From contig ML769848.1 of the NCBI GenBank assembly GCA_009733575.1, forward strand, positions 1 through 42,529: a stretch of 42,529 nucleotides of DNA. Direction: 5' to 3'. Made by a program: the position numbers and the translations under genes. Below are positions 11,377-22,062 of the stretch, piece by piece. Positions within the stretch are counted from its first letter, which is position 1. Each line of letters opens with the position of its first letter. Source of the stretch: Gymnopus androsaceus JB14. Lineage: Eukaryota; Basidiomycota; Agaricomycetes; Agaricales; Omphalotaceae. The notes under the pieces are model-generated. The model saw only the letters and a list, made by a program, of their open reading frames with translations. It did no database searches and was not told the origin of the DNA.

Positions 11377-11564
11377 GGTGGTAGAGAAGAAAGGAAATTT
11401 TTGCAAGTCCAACGAAACGGTTCTGATTTTATAGCCATCACGGTGATCAAAACCATGAGGCAGATCTTAACAAGATTCATTCCGATCACTATTCCATCAA
11501 CAGAACTCTGATCTTTTTCAAAGTCAGATTTCGGACATCATCTTAGCCGTCGAGGGCTCCAGCT

Positions 11565-11574
11565 AAGAGGGGGA
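11565..11574 (+). promoter_or_regulatory. Polypurine tract of Gypsy-1
   Basis: aagaggggga lies three bases before the 3' LTR start (11578), where plus-strand priming is expected. Confidence 0.75.
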
Positions 11575-11577
11575 TAC

Positions 11578-12188
11578 TGTTACGACCATGCCAGCTATGG
11601 CCGGTACACTTACCGAGACGACCGAGATCCCTCTGTACTTATATTGGATATTTTCTTCTAAGTGACCAAGCCGCTCGGGCCGGTCACCTCGGTCCCTTTC
11701 GGTCTGTTTCTTATTGTTTCCCATTCATTCTCACGTTTAACAATTACTCTAACCGAAAGACAATTACTTATTATTCTCCTTCCCGGCCGACCTATATCGT
11801 ACGGGAAGCTATTATCTTTATTTTAACAATAAGGACTACCGTATATAAGCCGACTCATCTTGTATAGTAGTCTTTAGTTTAAATATCGACTTGGATTAAC
11901 CCTATACTCAACTCAACGAATTCCGGCCTTGATCCTTTACTCACCGATGACCTTTGGCGTCGTCAAGTCCATCTCGGACATTCTTATCGACGACCTTCGG
12001 TGTCGTCGCTTCCATTCCCTTCAGGACCATTCGGTGTAGCGAGGGTCCATCCTAATAGACGGTCCGCGGTCCGCTTCCTTCTTGTGTCTCCGGTCGGCAA
12101 CTACTTCGGTTGCTTCGGTTTATACTTTGGTCCGACCTGGCTTGATTTCTTTCAGGCCCGGCTCCCCTCCGGTAGCACGGTCCTAACA
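11578..12188 (+). repeat. Gypsy-1 3' LTR
   Basis: A 611-bp copy of the 5' LTR with a TATA box at 11842-11848. In this orientation it could also drive read-through into the family-A right arm. On the minus strand the antisense gene starts about 200 bp away, so the LTR may supply its promoter, which is inference. Confidence 0.93.
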
Positions 12189-12203
12189 GTAGCTCCAAAA
12201 TAC
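12189..12203. other. Palindrome spacer: Gypsy-1 right TSD plus family-A primer/PBS
   Basis: gtagctccaaaatac. Read to the right it contains tagctccaaaat, identical to the predicted RNA 5' end inside the family-A LTR (1755-1766). Read leftwards from the right arm it is LTR-gt-attttggagct, the matching PBS. Its first five bases are the right-hand target duplication of Gypsy-1. Confidence 0.75.
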
Positions 12204-13011
12204 TGTTAAGTCCGTGCGACCCGGAGTGGAGCGGCCGAGATATCGGACAGAAATGGTCCGGAAAGATTCCGGGTTGGACCTTGCGAGTTATGGGACTCGG
12301 TGAAGCTATTGGCAACACCCTTGACACGCCGTAAGGTGTCCCGAGAGGAAAATAGTAAGGCAAAGTCTAAGCTAAGTTAAGACAGTAGGACCGAAGGCGT
12401 AGCCGAGGTTCAACCGAGATCACGTGGCTGTGTCGGCTTAGTAACCGGAATCTCGGTCAATTGGTCAAGGAAGGACTCGGAATGAGTACAAGGCCAGACT
12501 AAGTTGATTTTGGAGCTAAGGTTACTATACAAGTTTGTACTACTTAAATATTGCCAATAGGGCCGATGTTCCGGGGCCGGACCGGACCCTCGGTAAGTAA
12601 AACAATAAAGTAATTCAGTACCAAAAGACAATAGTGAAGCGAAAGATAATAAAACAATAACAGGCATAAAACAATAGTGTGGGAATAGTTCCCGAGACTG
12701 GACCGGAGTTATACCGAGGTTATGCCGAGATGATTGACCGAGATATGCCGAGATAATTGGTCATAATACACCGGAAACCTCGGCCGAGTGTCCGGAGTAC
12801 CGGAAATGGTGTAGATTGACCAATATTGGTGAAGTGGTCAGAAGTCCGGAGTAACCGAACCAATGCAATGGCCGGAGTTGCCAAGCCGATGTGATGGCCG
12901 GACTAGCCGAGCCGATACGGTGGCCGGAGTTGCCGAGACGGTAACTGGTTGGTTAGATATAGAATAGGGTCTGAGGGCTCGGCTGGTAATTCGGTAGGCA
13001 TGGCTGTAACA
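12204..13011 (-). repeat. Family-A LTR, right arm of the palindrome
   Basis: An 808-bp inverted copy of 1262-2069. Its outer end reads TGTTACAGCC on the minus strand and abuts the ggata duplication at 13012-13016. The identical length and near-identical sequence indicate that both arms arose in one event. Confidence 0.9.
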
Positions 13012-13016
13012 GGATA

Positions 13017-13653
13017 TGAGTCTGGATCTGGGTTGACCTGGATCCGCCAGACAGGTACCTGTGGCCTAAAAAGGCTGACCTGTGACCTGCCCTGGATCTG
13101 TGGGAAACAGGTACCTGTTCTGACTTAGAAAACAGGTACCTGCAGGTATACTTGTGAGTACCTGCATTACCAATACATACAATTATGTTGTATAAGGCAA
13201 ATAAATATTATTGTGTGGTCTATTACACAGTGAAAATTTATCTAAGTGCATCAAGGGCCATTTGATTTGGTTCTAATGGTCCTTGAGAGTCAATTTAAAG
13301 CTTGTAAGTAAGACTGTAGGTAAGTATCAACTAAGTACAAGTAACTATTGTTAGTTTTTTTACAGTGGGTATTAATAAGTAAGTAGGAATATTCACTTAT
13401 AACTAAATACCAATACAGGCACTTCCTTGTAAGTAGCACCCAATACTTGGTAGCTCAGTATAGTGAGTAGTAACTTCAAGTGTTAGTAGCTACTAGTACT
13501 TTTGGACTAAGTATTAATGTGAATTAGTCCAAAAATAGAGGAGTTGTATGTTGAAGAACTACTGGAGTCCTATCACTTAACTGAGTGTACTCCTAATGAC
13601 CTCCTCTTTATAACCACACAACATTGTTGCTAATCCTCTCCTTGTCCTTACAA
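13017..13653. other. Non-coding AT-rich interval with caggtacctg repeats
   Basis: These 637 bp separate the palindromic element from Gypsy-2. The palindromic decamer caggtacctg and variants recur around 13054-13165. The rest is AT-rich with taagta-type runs. No copia RT coding is detectable, although the length is close to the missing middle of copia RT. Confidence 0.4.
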
Positions 13654-14448
13654 TAATACGCCGAATTTTTGGCAAGACCTCGAGAACGCGATTCTTGACA
13701 AGTTTGCTTCTAGAGATGATATAAGAGAGCTATAGTGAGCCCAAGCTGATAGCTGTAACAAGTCTAATAAGTGTGGAAGTACTCGGACCAACAGAGCCAC
13801 AGTATTGAATTGGATATCAGCTCTAAGTAGTTCATAGGAATCCATAGTCCGGTAGCAGAGTCTCACTGGCATGTCAATGCCAGCACTCATGTAAAAGAGG
13901 CACATTGCCCACATAGACTCGAGCTCAAAAGGATACACTCTGAAGACAAGTAACTCAGGGAATTATGGAAAGGATATGGACTTCACAAAATGAGACAGAA
14001 CCAATTCAAGTGGGCTGATGTTGAGATTGTCATGATAGCTGAAGGGTACTTCAAAGCTTGATACTGAGGAAGTGCTAATAATTTGTTTGGCGCCGAACAA
14101 CGGATAAACAGTGTATGCTGAAAAGAATGAAACAAGAGCAGAAGGATTGACAAAGCCAAGAGAACATATGTAGGCCCTCGAAGTGACATGTACCAGGATC
14201 GGAAGGCGTACGTGTCTGCCGAGAAATGGAAGAAACAACAGAGATTCGAGCTAGGAGAATAACACTGTACATTAGTTGGTGTTTCCCACATGAATATACT
14301 CCAGGGATATAGAGATATGGATATGGTTGGGAAGCTACGAGGATGGAGAATGATAATATGAAGGAAGGAAAGAAGAATACAAAAAATTACAATGAGAAAT
14401 AGAACTATGATGGGATTAGTGAGCATGGCGCTGGGCATGCATCAGCTA

Positions 14449-14956
14449 CTTGCTATGTACAAAAGTAACTGGACATGCAGTATCTCCTCAACCACAGCCA
14501 CTATTAACCCTGGCCCTTTTGTGGCATTGAAGTATTATCTTAGGACTTAATAAAAACCTCTAAAAAAATAATTCTAAGAATGGCCATTCTGGTGAAAAAC
14601 TGCCATATTTAGGTAGCTAATCAAAATAAACAATGTTCAGTCTGGACTAGATTGATTCTGTATGTGTAATAAAGCAGCCCCACACAGTGAAAAAATTTGA
14701 GCTTATTTGAGACTACCTGGGGCCTACATGGAGGTCATAAAATCCTGGAAAATCATCAGGTATATTGCAGTAGGGATTAAAAATTGTTATTTTTCAATTT
14801 GGCAGTAGTACAGCTCTGCTGGTGCCACAGCTCTCAGCTGAAGCATGTATCAAGTGTATTCTTATGTGTAGAATCTAAAAATGACCACTAAAATTTCAGA
14901 AATCCTGTTCCCACACTCAAAATACAGAATGTCCGGTCACTTTGGTACATAGTAAG
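14449..14956. mobile_element. MITE-1, Tc1/mariner-like (TA target)
   Basis: A 508-bp insertion in the 5' LTR. Its 28-bp terminal inverted repeats start CTTGCTATGTAC on the left and, reverse-complemented, CTTACTATGTACC on the right, with 4 mismatches. It is flanked by TA (14447-14448 and 14957-14958). The uninterrupted site (cagctacatagcag) is preserved in the 3' LTR near 35725. It has no coding capacity and is non-autonomous. Confidence 0.85.
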
Positions 14957-15004
14957 TACATAGCAGTACACGTCGCCCAGGAAAGGACCAAAGGTGCATA
15001 ACCC

Positions 15005-15726
15005 AGACAGAATAGAGATGGGCACGAATAGTGAATATTCAGCCATTCATTACTTGCAAATAATTAGTCACGAGTGACAAATATATTCATTACATGAGTA
15101 CTTACTTGAGTATAAATAGCCAATTTGATGTCACAGATATTCACAGTACTTTATTCATGAATATTCGCAAATATTCACCAATATCACGTGCTTGTTAGCA
15201 CGAGCATGTGAGGTATTTATTACTTAAGCAAACATTCAATATATATCTTAATTTGGCTATGTTTGAATATGTATATAATGTTATTGACATGTAACTGTAA
15301 TAAAATCTGTGTGGCTTAATGGTTATGGGTGCCAACTGAGGATTAAGGTCAGGCCTTCCTGTGATAGCTGACCAGCAGAGTTCAATTCTCAGTACTGCCA
15401 CAATTTTGTGGCATGTAATAGTACTCGGAAATGTATACAAACTGTTTTTATATTATTATTAAACACTAATATAGTACTTCAACATTATTACTTACATGTT
15501 CGAGCCTATATTTACTTTATTTGTAATGTTGTTAATTAATCACAAGTATACTCGAGTATTTGTCCTAAAATACTTGTTATTCAAGAATATCTATTTGTGA
15601 ATATATGTCTGTACAAATATTTGAGTATATACTCGAGTATAAATAGTGGATTTGAGGTGACAAATATTCGTACCATAAATAACAAATATACTCGAGTATG
15701 TATTCATGCCCACCTCTAAGACAGAA
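15005..15726. mobile_element. hAT-like non-autonomous element with 8-bp TSD agacagaa
   Basis: The element is 15013-15718 (706 bp). Terminal inverted repeats are TAGAGATGGGCACGAATA and, from the right, TAGAGGTGGGCATGAATA, the classic hAT terminal style. The perfect 8-bp duplication agacagaa is at 15005-15012 and 15719-15726, and the empty site is seen in the 3' LTR near 35775. Subterminal ATATTC and ACTCGAGTAT motifs recur. No transposase is encoded. A tRNA-like segment lies inside. Confidence 0.9.
15305..15415 (+). other. tRNA-like / SINE-like segment with Pol III A and B boxes
   Basis: TGGCTTAATGG (15312-15322) fits the Pol III A-box consensus. AGTTCAATTCT (15379-15389) fits a B box once a CpG change (TTCGA to TTCAA) is allowed. 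TGTGGC just at the start and GCCACA at about 15397-15402 could pair like an acceptor stem. The box spacing of 67 bp suits a tRNA with a long variable arm. I see it as a degenerate tRNA-derived sequence in the hAT-like element rather than a working tRNA gene. Confidence 0.4.
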
Positions 15727-16548
15727 ATAGGGTGTAATACCCATAAGAAGCAGATGAATGGACATTAGGGTTGCAGATATATGCATATGCGGACTATTTT
15801 ATTATAATTTCTCCTTTTCTGAACAAGTTGTACCATTTCTCTGGATTCTCAAAGTACTTTATTATTTAACCAGCATCTGGCCAAGAGTAGTCTAAAAGCC
15901 TAGCTATATTTACTTTGCAAAACAAGTTACCTTTGGACCTCATTTGTTGCTAGTGTGAATCCTTGTTGATGTAGCTATGGCTGAGACAGGAAAGATACCA
16001 CTCCCTTGTGAACCAAAGTAATACTTCGTGTGGTACAGAAAAGAGTTGTTTATTGTGCCCAGCATTAGAGACTTATAATCCTAACAACTGTGAAAACCCT
16101 GACTTAAACCAAGTCAAATTGTTGTTTTAGTTTTGAGGAGTCTAGTGTGACCACCAAGAAACGACCATCTGTTGCAACTGAGCTCAGGTGTACAGGAAGC
16201 AAACTGTCTGTTGTCCTGAGTGGTTTTGCCCTACTGTTGGGAATCACTTTGTTGAACCAAGCCATATTGTTGGTGGTTTTTTTTGTTGTCATTGTTATAT
16301 TGTTGCTCCTATCATTGCCCCGAATCTGTATAGATTGATTAGAAAAGGAGATCCTATCCTTCAATTGTCTACCAGCATCACTTTGAGAAACACCAGTCAC
16401 TTTCAAGAAACAGATAGAGTATTTTCTTTGCGGAACCTTTGACAATGCACTCTTGCTATTTAAATTGATAGCCAAACCCCCTGTGTTCCAGTCACTTAGT
16501 GTTGATTACTCTGCACTACTTGAACCAATGGACCCACAGCTTGTTATC

Positions 16549-16566
16549 TGGAGCCCACCACAAGGG
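16549..16566 (+). promoter_or_regulatory. Putative tRNA-type PBS of Gypsy-2
   Basis: tggagcccaccacaaggg starts three bases after the LTR end. The TGG start is what a tRNA 3'-CCA-primed PBS requires. I did not identify the tRNA, and decay may have altered the site. Confidence 0.5.
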
Positions 16567-16674
16567 GTGGAAAATCTCTTATACAACTCAAAAGAATTTA
16601 CTGGAATTACAATTAAGTTTGCTTGGTAAACAAGAAAAGAAAGGACTACTAGTCTGACAATTGGATCTAGTTCT

Positions 16675-19000
16675 ATGCCCACCATTATTAGAGCAGGTCA
16701 CCCAAAACCTAAAACAAGAGAAACAAGAAATTCTCAAAGAGCTGGAGTAATTTCTGAAGACAACGTCGCTGCCTATAAAGGACTACCCACAAGGAAAGCG
16801 AAATCAAAGCCTTCTGTATTTGTCCCGCGTAATGTAGAAAACAACAGACCCTCAGGAAGTTTCACTCCAACTGTTCCAAGACAAACTGAAGCAACTGGGT
16901 CAACAAATAGACCAGTAGTATCACAAACTTCAGATAACATTGGTTCTAGAAGTACTACTTTGAGAATTATTGCAACAAACTCAAAAGGGAAAAATTGTGT
17001 TTCACCACAGCCAATTATTACCAACCCAGAAGACTTCGAACGAGAAGAAGACTTGCCATTCTTCCAACAGGAGGAACAGCTATTGTTAACTGCTGAACAG
17101 TTATCACTGTTATCTTCATTAAATGATCTGACGGATATTAGTGGTTTCGCGCCGTTAATGCCCAGAACACTTAGTACCTTAAAATTGCAAGATACAAGAA
17201 CAATGTCCATAAATGGAGACCAAACACCAGAAGCGAGGGCTACTGACATTTATGGCCTGCCTCCTTTGACCGCAGCAGTAAGAGCCGAAATGAACAATGC
17301 TAATTTGCCAAAGGACTATAAGCAAGCCCCAAGGTTTGACATGGCCCATCCACACAGGTTACGAGACTGGCTAGAGGAGATCACAGAAATCTTTAATAGA
17401 GTCGATAGCCTCAGCAATGAAGCAAAAGTGCAAAAAGTGTTGCATTGGTGTACAGTGGAGACGAAGGAATTATTGGCGGATATGGATTCTCACCTGTAGC
17501 AGGAACTTTAATAGATTAATAAGGATAAGTTGCTGTCAGTCTATTCTATTAAATAGCAACATGCTGTTGTCAGGCCAAAACCCAGTCAGTAGCACTAAGC
17601 AAAACATTGCCAAACAATAGGTTAGCATAGGTTAGGGGTTAGGGGGGTTAGGGTGAGGAGTTAAGGATGATATGGGGGTGTGGGGGCTTGCCCCCACTGT
17701 TGAATGACCTATATAGGTTAGGGTTAGGGTTAGGTAGAGTAGGGTTAGAGCATGGGGTAGGGTTAGGGTTGGATAGAGGGTGGTCTGATAAGTCCAAGGG
17801 GGGTGTCAGTCTTTTCCCACAGGCCCTAGTTCAGCTGCTACAGCCATTTCAAGTTTTAATCACATGATCTACATGATAGGTTGTCGTGTTTAATTAATTA
17901 GACCTACATAGTTCAATTTGGCATGCAGGATAGCTTCTCGCTATTTAATAGAATAGACTGACAACAACTTATCATTATTTAATCTATTAAAATTACAATA
18001 GCAGCTGGGATTCTGTCAAAGCCTCAAACTTTGAAGAATTCAAACAGGAGATGTGTATTATCTTTGCAGACTCGGTCAGAGATGTTAATGGATCCTGTAG
18101 GAAACTGCACTCCCTAGTGGAACAATTTGAACCAATTGGGATGATTGACTCACAGAAGTTGAAAATCTCCTATAAATTGTTTCAGAATGAAGCCAACAAG
18201 CTCATGTGTGACCCAGCATTAATTGCCAATAGCAATGTGGTTAAACTGTATTGAACAGTGCTAGACCCTGCACTTTGAGAAGCAATGACAATGTATGTTA
18301 AGATGGGTATCCCTGGGGAAACCCTACAAAATAGAAGGAGGGAAGATCCCTTTACCCTTAAAGAAATAATGGAAGCAACCGAAAGAGCTCAAACTGGTGG
18401 AGCATTATTCGATGCATTGTATGATACAAAGACAATGTATGCGCAAAATTATACTCCAGCCAATCCAAGTATGTACTGAAAAGGGCCAATCGCTATTCCA
18501 TTTGCACCAGATCTACCTAAAACAGATAATTTGTATCTAAGGGATTACTGAAAGATCAAAGAGGAAGTTACCCCTGAAGTTGAACTATGGGACGAAACAC
18601 TTTGAGAAATTGATAATAACATTAAGAATGAACCAGCTAAATTTGCAGAGTTCAGATTGGAAAAAGCAGCCAAAGAGAAGGAGACGAATGAATTGTTCAT
18701 GAAGGAAATGCAGGTACTATCCCAGCAATTCAAAGAAGGTGTAGGAATGATGAATCAGTTAGCTGGAGTAGTGATAAAATCTGCTCAGGTTGGTCATGAA
18801 GCCGCGAACATTTCAGGGAGACCAACAGTAACTAACAGTGCAAGTCATGCCCACTGTTTCTCAGCTTGTGAGGTATTTGGGAACTAAGCTATTGACCAAT
18901 CAAAATGGACAAACTATGACCCTAGGGGAACTAGCGTGTTTTATGTGTAAATTGAAAGAGCATCTGCTCTATGATTGCCCGTATTACACTGAGTATCTCA
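16675..19000 (+). pseudogene. Gypsy-2 gag with CCHC zinc knuckle, MITE-interrupted
   Basis: An N-terminal Ser/Thr/Pro-rich region starts at ATG 16675. The capsid-like part begins PRFDMAHPHRLRDWLEEI, is cut by MITE-2 (about 17507-17991), and resumes as WDSVKASNFEEFKQEM. It ends in a zinc knuckle, C-X2-C-X4-H-X4-C (CFMCKLKEHLLYDC, 18937-18978). Stops after about 18000 at VVKLY*, DPAL*, PSMY*, LRDY* and DETL* are all TGA, consistent with CGA arginine codons. At least two frameshifts are also needed, one around MITE-2 and one near 18840. This resembles the Gag of Gypsy elements widespread in Agaricomycetes, and the protein cannot now be made. Confidence 0.75.
17507..17991. mobile_element. MITE-2 with telomere-like repeats, in gag
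   Basis: Terminal inverted repeats of about 50 bp: tttaatagatta...gtcagtctattctattaaatag on the left (17507-17560) and its imperfect inverse on the right (17935-17991). The interior holds TTAGGG-like runs (17617-17655 and 17708-17770) and the hairpin gtgggggcttgcccccac (about 17680-17697). It shares this interior, inverted, with the element at 29181-29787. A target duplication such as tagca is possible but not certain. Confidence 0.7.
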
Positions 19001-19011
19001 AATGAGGATGG

Positions 19012-21516
19012 TTGGTTCTTGAAAATCCAGGAAGCAGGAGTAAGAAAGTACAGCTACGTGATGGGATTAGAATGCCCTACAATGAGCCAGGAAAAGCCAG
19101 ATGGCAGATTATTGAGCAGATTGCTAAGGACCATAAATGGGATCAGGCAGAAGCTTACTTCTTGAATATGGTAGATCTTCAAGAAGGAAACAATAAGGTT
19201 GAATTAAACAATCAACTTGATCCTTCAAGAAATTTGACAGTCTGGATGAGCAAAATTGATGAGATCAAGCAGAGACTGGATCAAATGGAAGCCAAGCGCA
19301 AAGACGACATCAGAGTATACAACCAGGAAGGGTTGTCTGGTGGAAAAAACTGGTAAGTTCAATGATGGAGAAACGAACTGGGTCCGTGAAAGGAACCAGT
19401 ATGAGTGCAAAAGTTCCGGAGGACAATTCAAAGCATATAGAGAAGAAAGGGAAGAAGGTGACCTTTGATGGAGTGCATCTAGCATTGAGAGAACCCTTTG
19501 AGAAACAAAAAGATAGGCTTGCAGAGAAAGATGATAAAGTAAAATATGTGCCCCTGGCACTAAGAAGTTCACGAGGAATAGAAGGATCAAGACCGTCAAG
19601 TCAACCACCAGCACATGAAACAAGTGAGACCGATGAGGAGGAAGAAGAGTTGGAAAGGGAAGTGGTTATTAGACCGCCCACACCTCCTTGAGAAACAACT
19701 CCTGCATTAAAAGAAACGGCAAGAAGACTGTTCAATCAGGTCCAGCCATTAGTTGTGACTCCTATGCCCAGAGATTTTCCAAAAGAAGAAAAGATTCCTT
19801 CAAGAGGTGGAATAGAAGAAAATGTGGTGGCATGAACCCACAAATTTAAACTCCAGAATGCGCTGCATCAGAAGGGATTGGCGGAAAGATTAGCTGCAAG
19901 GTTGTATTTGCAAAATGTCAAGTTAACTGAGGCTGAACTATTAGCCATTGCTCCTGAAGTACACAAAATTATGATACAAAAAGCCAAGAATCAACGAGTC
20001 AAACTTTGAACCCGGGAATCAGCTGAAGTATTCACTTTATCTGAACCTGGAGAAGCAGAGGAACCATGTGGAGTTCATATTCTGAGCAAGTATCTGGATG
20101 TTGACAATATGTATATGCTGGTGGAAGATATGTTTGAGGTGCTTACAGAAGAACATAATGGACCGAAAGTGGGATCCATTGTACAAAAAGACCCAATTCA
20201 GTGTTTCAAATATGATATGAATGAAGATGATGAATGAAAAGATATGATTGTGGTGGCACACTGAGGCAATGGCCTTCGAGTTGTGTATCCTAGTATTAAT
20301 GGAAACGAGCCGGATATAGAGTCGACTCTAGACAGCGGTTCAAAAATAGTGGCAATAGATAGAGTGATTGCCATAGGATTGAATATCTCCTGGGATCCTA
20401 GTTTCACCATACAAATGCAGGACGTGCATGGCCAAATCCAGCAAACATTGGGTCTGGCCAAGAACGTATCCTTCAAGTTCAGTCATGTCACAGTATACCT
20501 GCAGTGCCATGTTCAAGATAGAGTGCCTTATGAAGTACTGATAGGAAGACCCTTTGATGTGCTTATGGAAAGTGAAATCCAGAATTGAGGCAATGGTGAT
20601 CAAGAACTCACTATCACGGATCCAAACACCAGTAAAAGGTACACTGTTGGAATGCATCCAAAAGGAAGTCGTCCCCAGCAAATGCTGATAGACACTTCAA
20701 GATATAATATGCCCATAAAGCAACCCCAAGAGCAGGATAAAGAAACATCAAAAGGAGAAAATGTAAATTTTCATCCCTCAATGATCTGAGTAGCAAACAG
20801 GGAGAGGAGCATGAACTTGCTATCATTTTCCACTTTAATGAGCAAAGAGAAGTTATAATTGAAGGATGGAAAAGGCAGAAGGAGTCTGTTTCTCGGAGCC
20901 AGAACTTGCAGAAGCCTAAACAATGGCCTGTTCAGAGCACCTCAAGAAACAGCATCCTGAAGATATGCAAGTGATAAGAAACTACCTAAATCATGAGGTA
21001 GATTGTGACCAGATGCGCATATTTAGCATGTGGAGAGAAGGACTAATGGATAAAGGTTGGATAGGACCGACTCCATTGAATCAAGTAAAAGTGCCTGTTT
21101 TGGAAATTACAAATTTGGTACTTGCCCATGATAAGGCATGTAATGATCAGATGAAAGATCAGATTGTCTCAAGAAAATTGAGGCGTCTCTTGAAACAAAC
21201 TGGTGATGAGGAAACTCTGCATGTTTTAAAATACAAACCAGTAGGAGTAAAAGTACATCCAGTAAAAGCGGAATTGCCAGACAAATTTCAGGTGATAAGG
21301 AACATTGTGGGAGATCCTTTGCAAGGAATGCCTGTGTTGCCTGTTAGACCACCAGAATTCATGCCAGGCAGACATTATACAGTGGAAAGAGCTAAGATCA
21401 TTGACAAAATCCATGAGGATTTTCTATGGCCACAAGAATGGTTGCTTATGCACCATCTTATGAAAGTACAAGAAAAAGGATTTGCGTGGGATGCATTGGA
21501 AGGAGGCATGCTTTGA
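19012..21516 (+). pseudogene. Gypsy-2 gag-pol linker and aspartic protease
   Basis: Past the zinc knuckle, acidic linker ORFs (19012-19356, 19362-19691) lead to a retropepsin-like domain at about 20283-20588. Its active site LDSGSKIVAIDRVI has the catalytic Asp at 20331-20333, and VLIGRPFDVL follows. A further region to 21516 (PVRPPEFMPGRHYTVER) precedes the RT. Stops at EIQN*GNG, PPTPP*ETT, VVA*THKF and VKL*TRE are all TGA. The linker is longer than in Gypsy-1, which contributes to the large size of Gypsy-2. Confidence 0.7.
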
Positions 21517-22062
21517 ACAGACTTCTTTCCCCTGGTGAAATTTCCGGTACTACCGCATGAGCCTTGGGTAAAGAAAAATATTCCGATCCCACCTGGTATT
21601 TTCAAGGAAGTATGCAAAGTAATTAAAATTAAAATTGATGTGGGAGTTTACAAGCCTTCGAGTTTGAGCTACAGATCGCAATGGTTTTGTGTAATAAAGA
21701 AAGATGGAAAAAGTTTGCAAATAGTCCATAGCTTGGAGCCTCTCAATGCTGTTACTATACAGTATTTGGGAATTCCTCCAGCAACTGCGGACGTTGCACG
21801 CGGTTTTGCAGGACAAGCTTGTAGGGCTACCCTGGATTTGTTTGTGGGTTACTATGAGCAACTTATAGCAGTCATGTCGAGGGATCTCACAACATTCCAA
21901 ACACCATACCAATTGGTAAAACTACCCATGGGATGGACAAATTCAGTTCCAATATTCCATGACAATGTGACATACATATTACAGGATGAAATTCCGCATG
22001 TAACAATACCATATGTGGACAATGTACCAATTAAAGGCCCTATTACGCGCTACGAGTTGCCA

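Larger units (their letters stand above)
2075..12188 (+). mobile_element. Gypsy-1: Tf1/sushi-type chromovirus, complete but inactivated
   Basis: This 10.1-kb LTR retrotransposon has two 611-bp LTRs (2075-2685 and 11578-12188), a self-complementary PBS, gag, protease, RT, RNase H, integrase with a C-terminal chromodomain, an antisense two-exon gene, and a polypurine tract. The LTRs differ mostly by CpG transitions, which implies a recent insertion now decaying by deamination. A 1.7-kb solo LTR (family D) has inserted between protease and RT. Three TGA stops in gag and two in pol sit at likely CGA arginine sites, and one RNase H aspartate is lost. The element is therefore non-autonomous in its present state. 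Confidence 0.93.
1257..13016. mobile_element. Palindromic family-A LTR insertion (hosting Gypsy-1), TSD ggata
   Basis: Positions 1257-1261 and 13012-13016 are both ggata, a perfect 5-bp target-site duplication. Just inside them are inverted copies of one 808-bp LTR: 1262-2069 forward and 12204-13011 reverse. Both outer termini are the same LTR 5' end (TGTTACAGCC). Without Gypsy-1 and its duplicated target, the arms are separated only by the 15-bp spacer gtagctccaaaatac, giving a pre-insertion element of 1,631 bp. The single duplication pair suggests one integration event rather than two LTR insertions. The arms are almost identical. The three differences I found in the outer 100 bp are all CpG transitions, so the insertion is young. 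Confidence 0.85.
13654..16545 (+). repeat. Gypsy-2 5' LTR (family B), carrying two insertions
   Basis: Begins TAATACGCCGAATTTTTGGC and ends ACCCACAGCTTGTT. Removing the MITE (14449-14956 plus TA) and the hAT-like element (15013-15718 plus its 8-bp duplication) leaves 1,668 bp, exactly the length of the 3' LTR. The termini are not TG...CA, so the exact edges carry 1-3 bp uncertainty. They are set by the duplication around the solo copy at 37619-39270. Confidence 0.8.

Noticed and set aside
13017..13653. Missing middle of the copia RT
   Set aside because: The length is suggestive, but no frame shows RT motifs, and the sequence is AT-rich with caggtacctg repeats.
15305..15415. Functional tRNA gene
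   Set aside because: The arms pair poorly outside the possible acceptor stem, the B box is degraded, and it lies inside a hAT-like element.
17610..17780. True telomere or subtelomere
   Set aside because: TTAGGG-like runs are short, impure and enclosed by terminal inverted repeats of a MITE inserted in gag.
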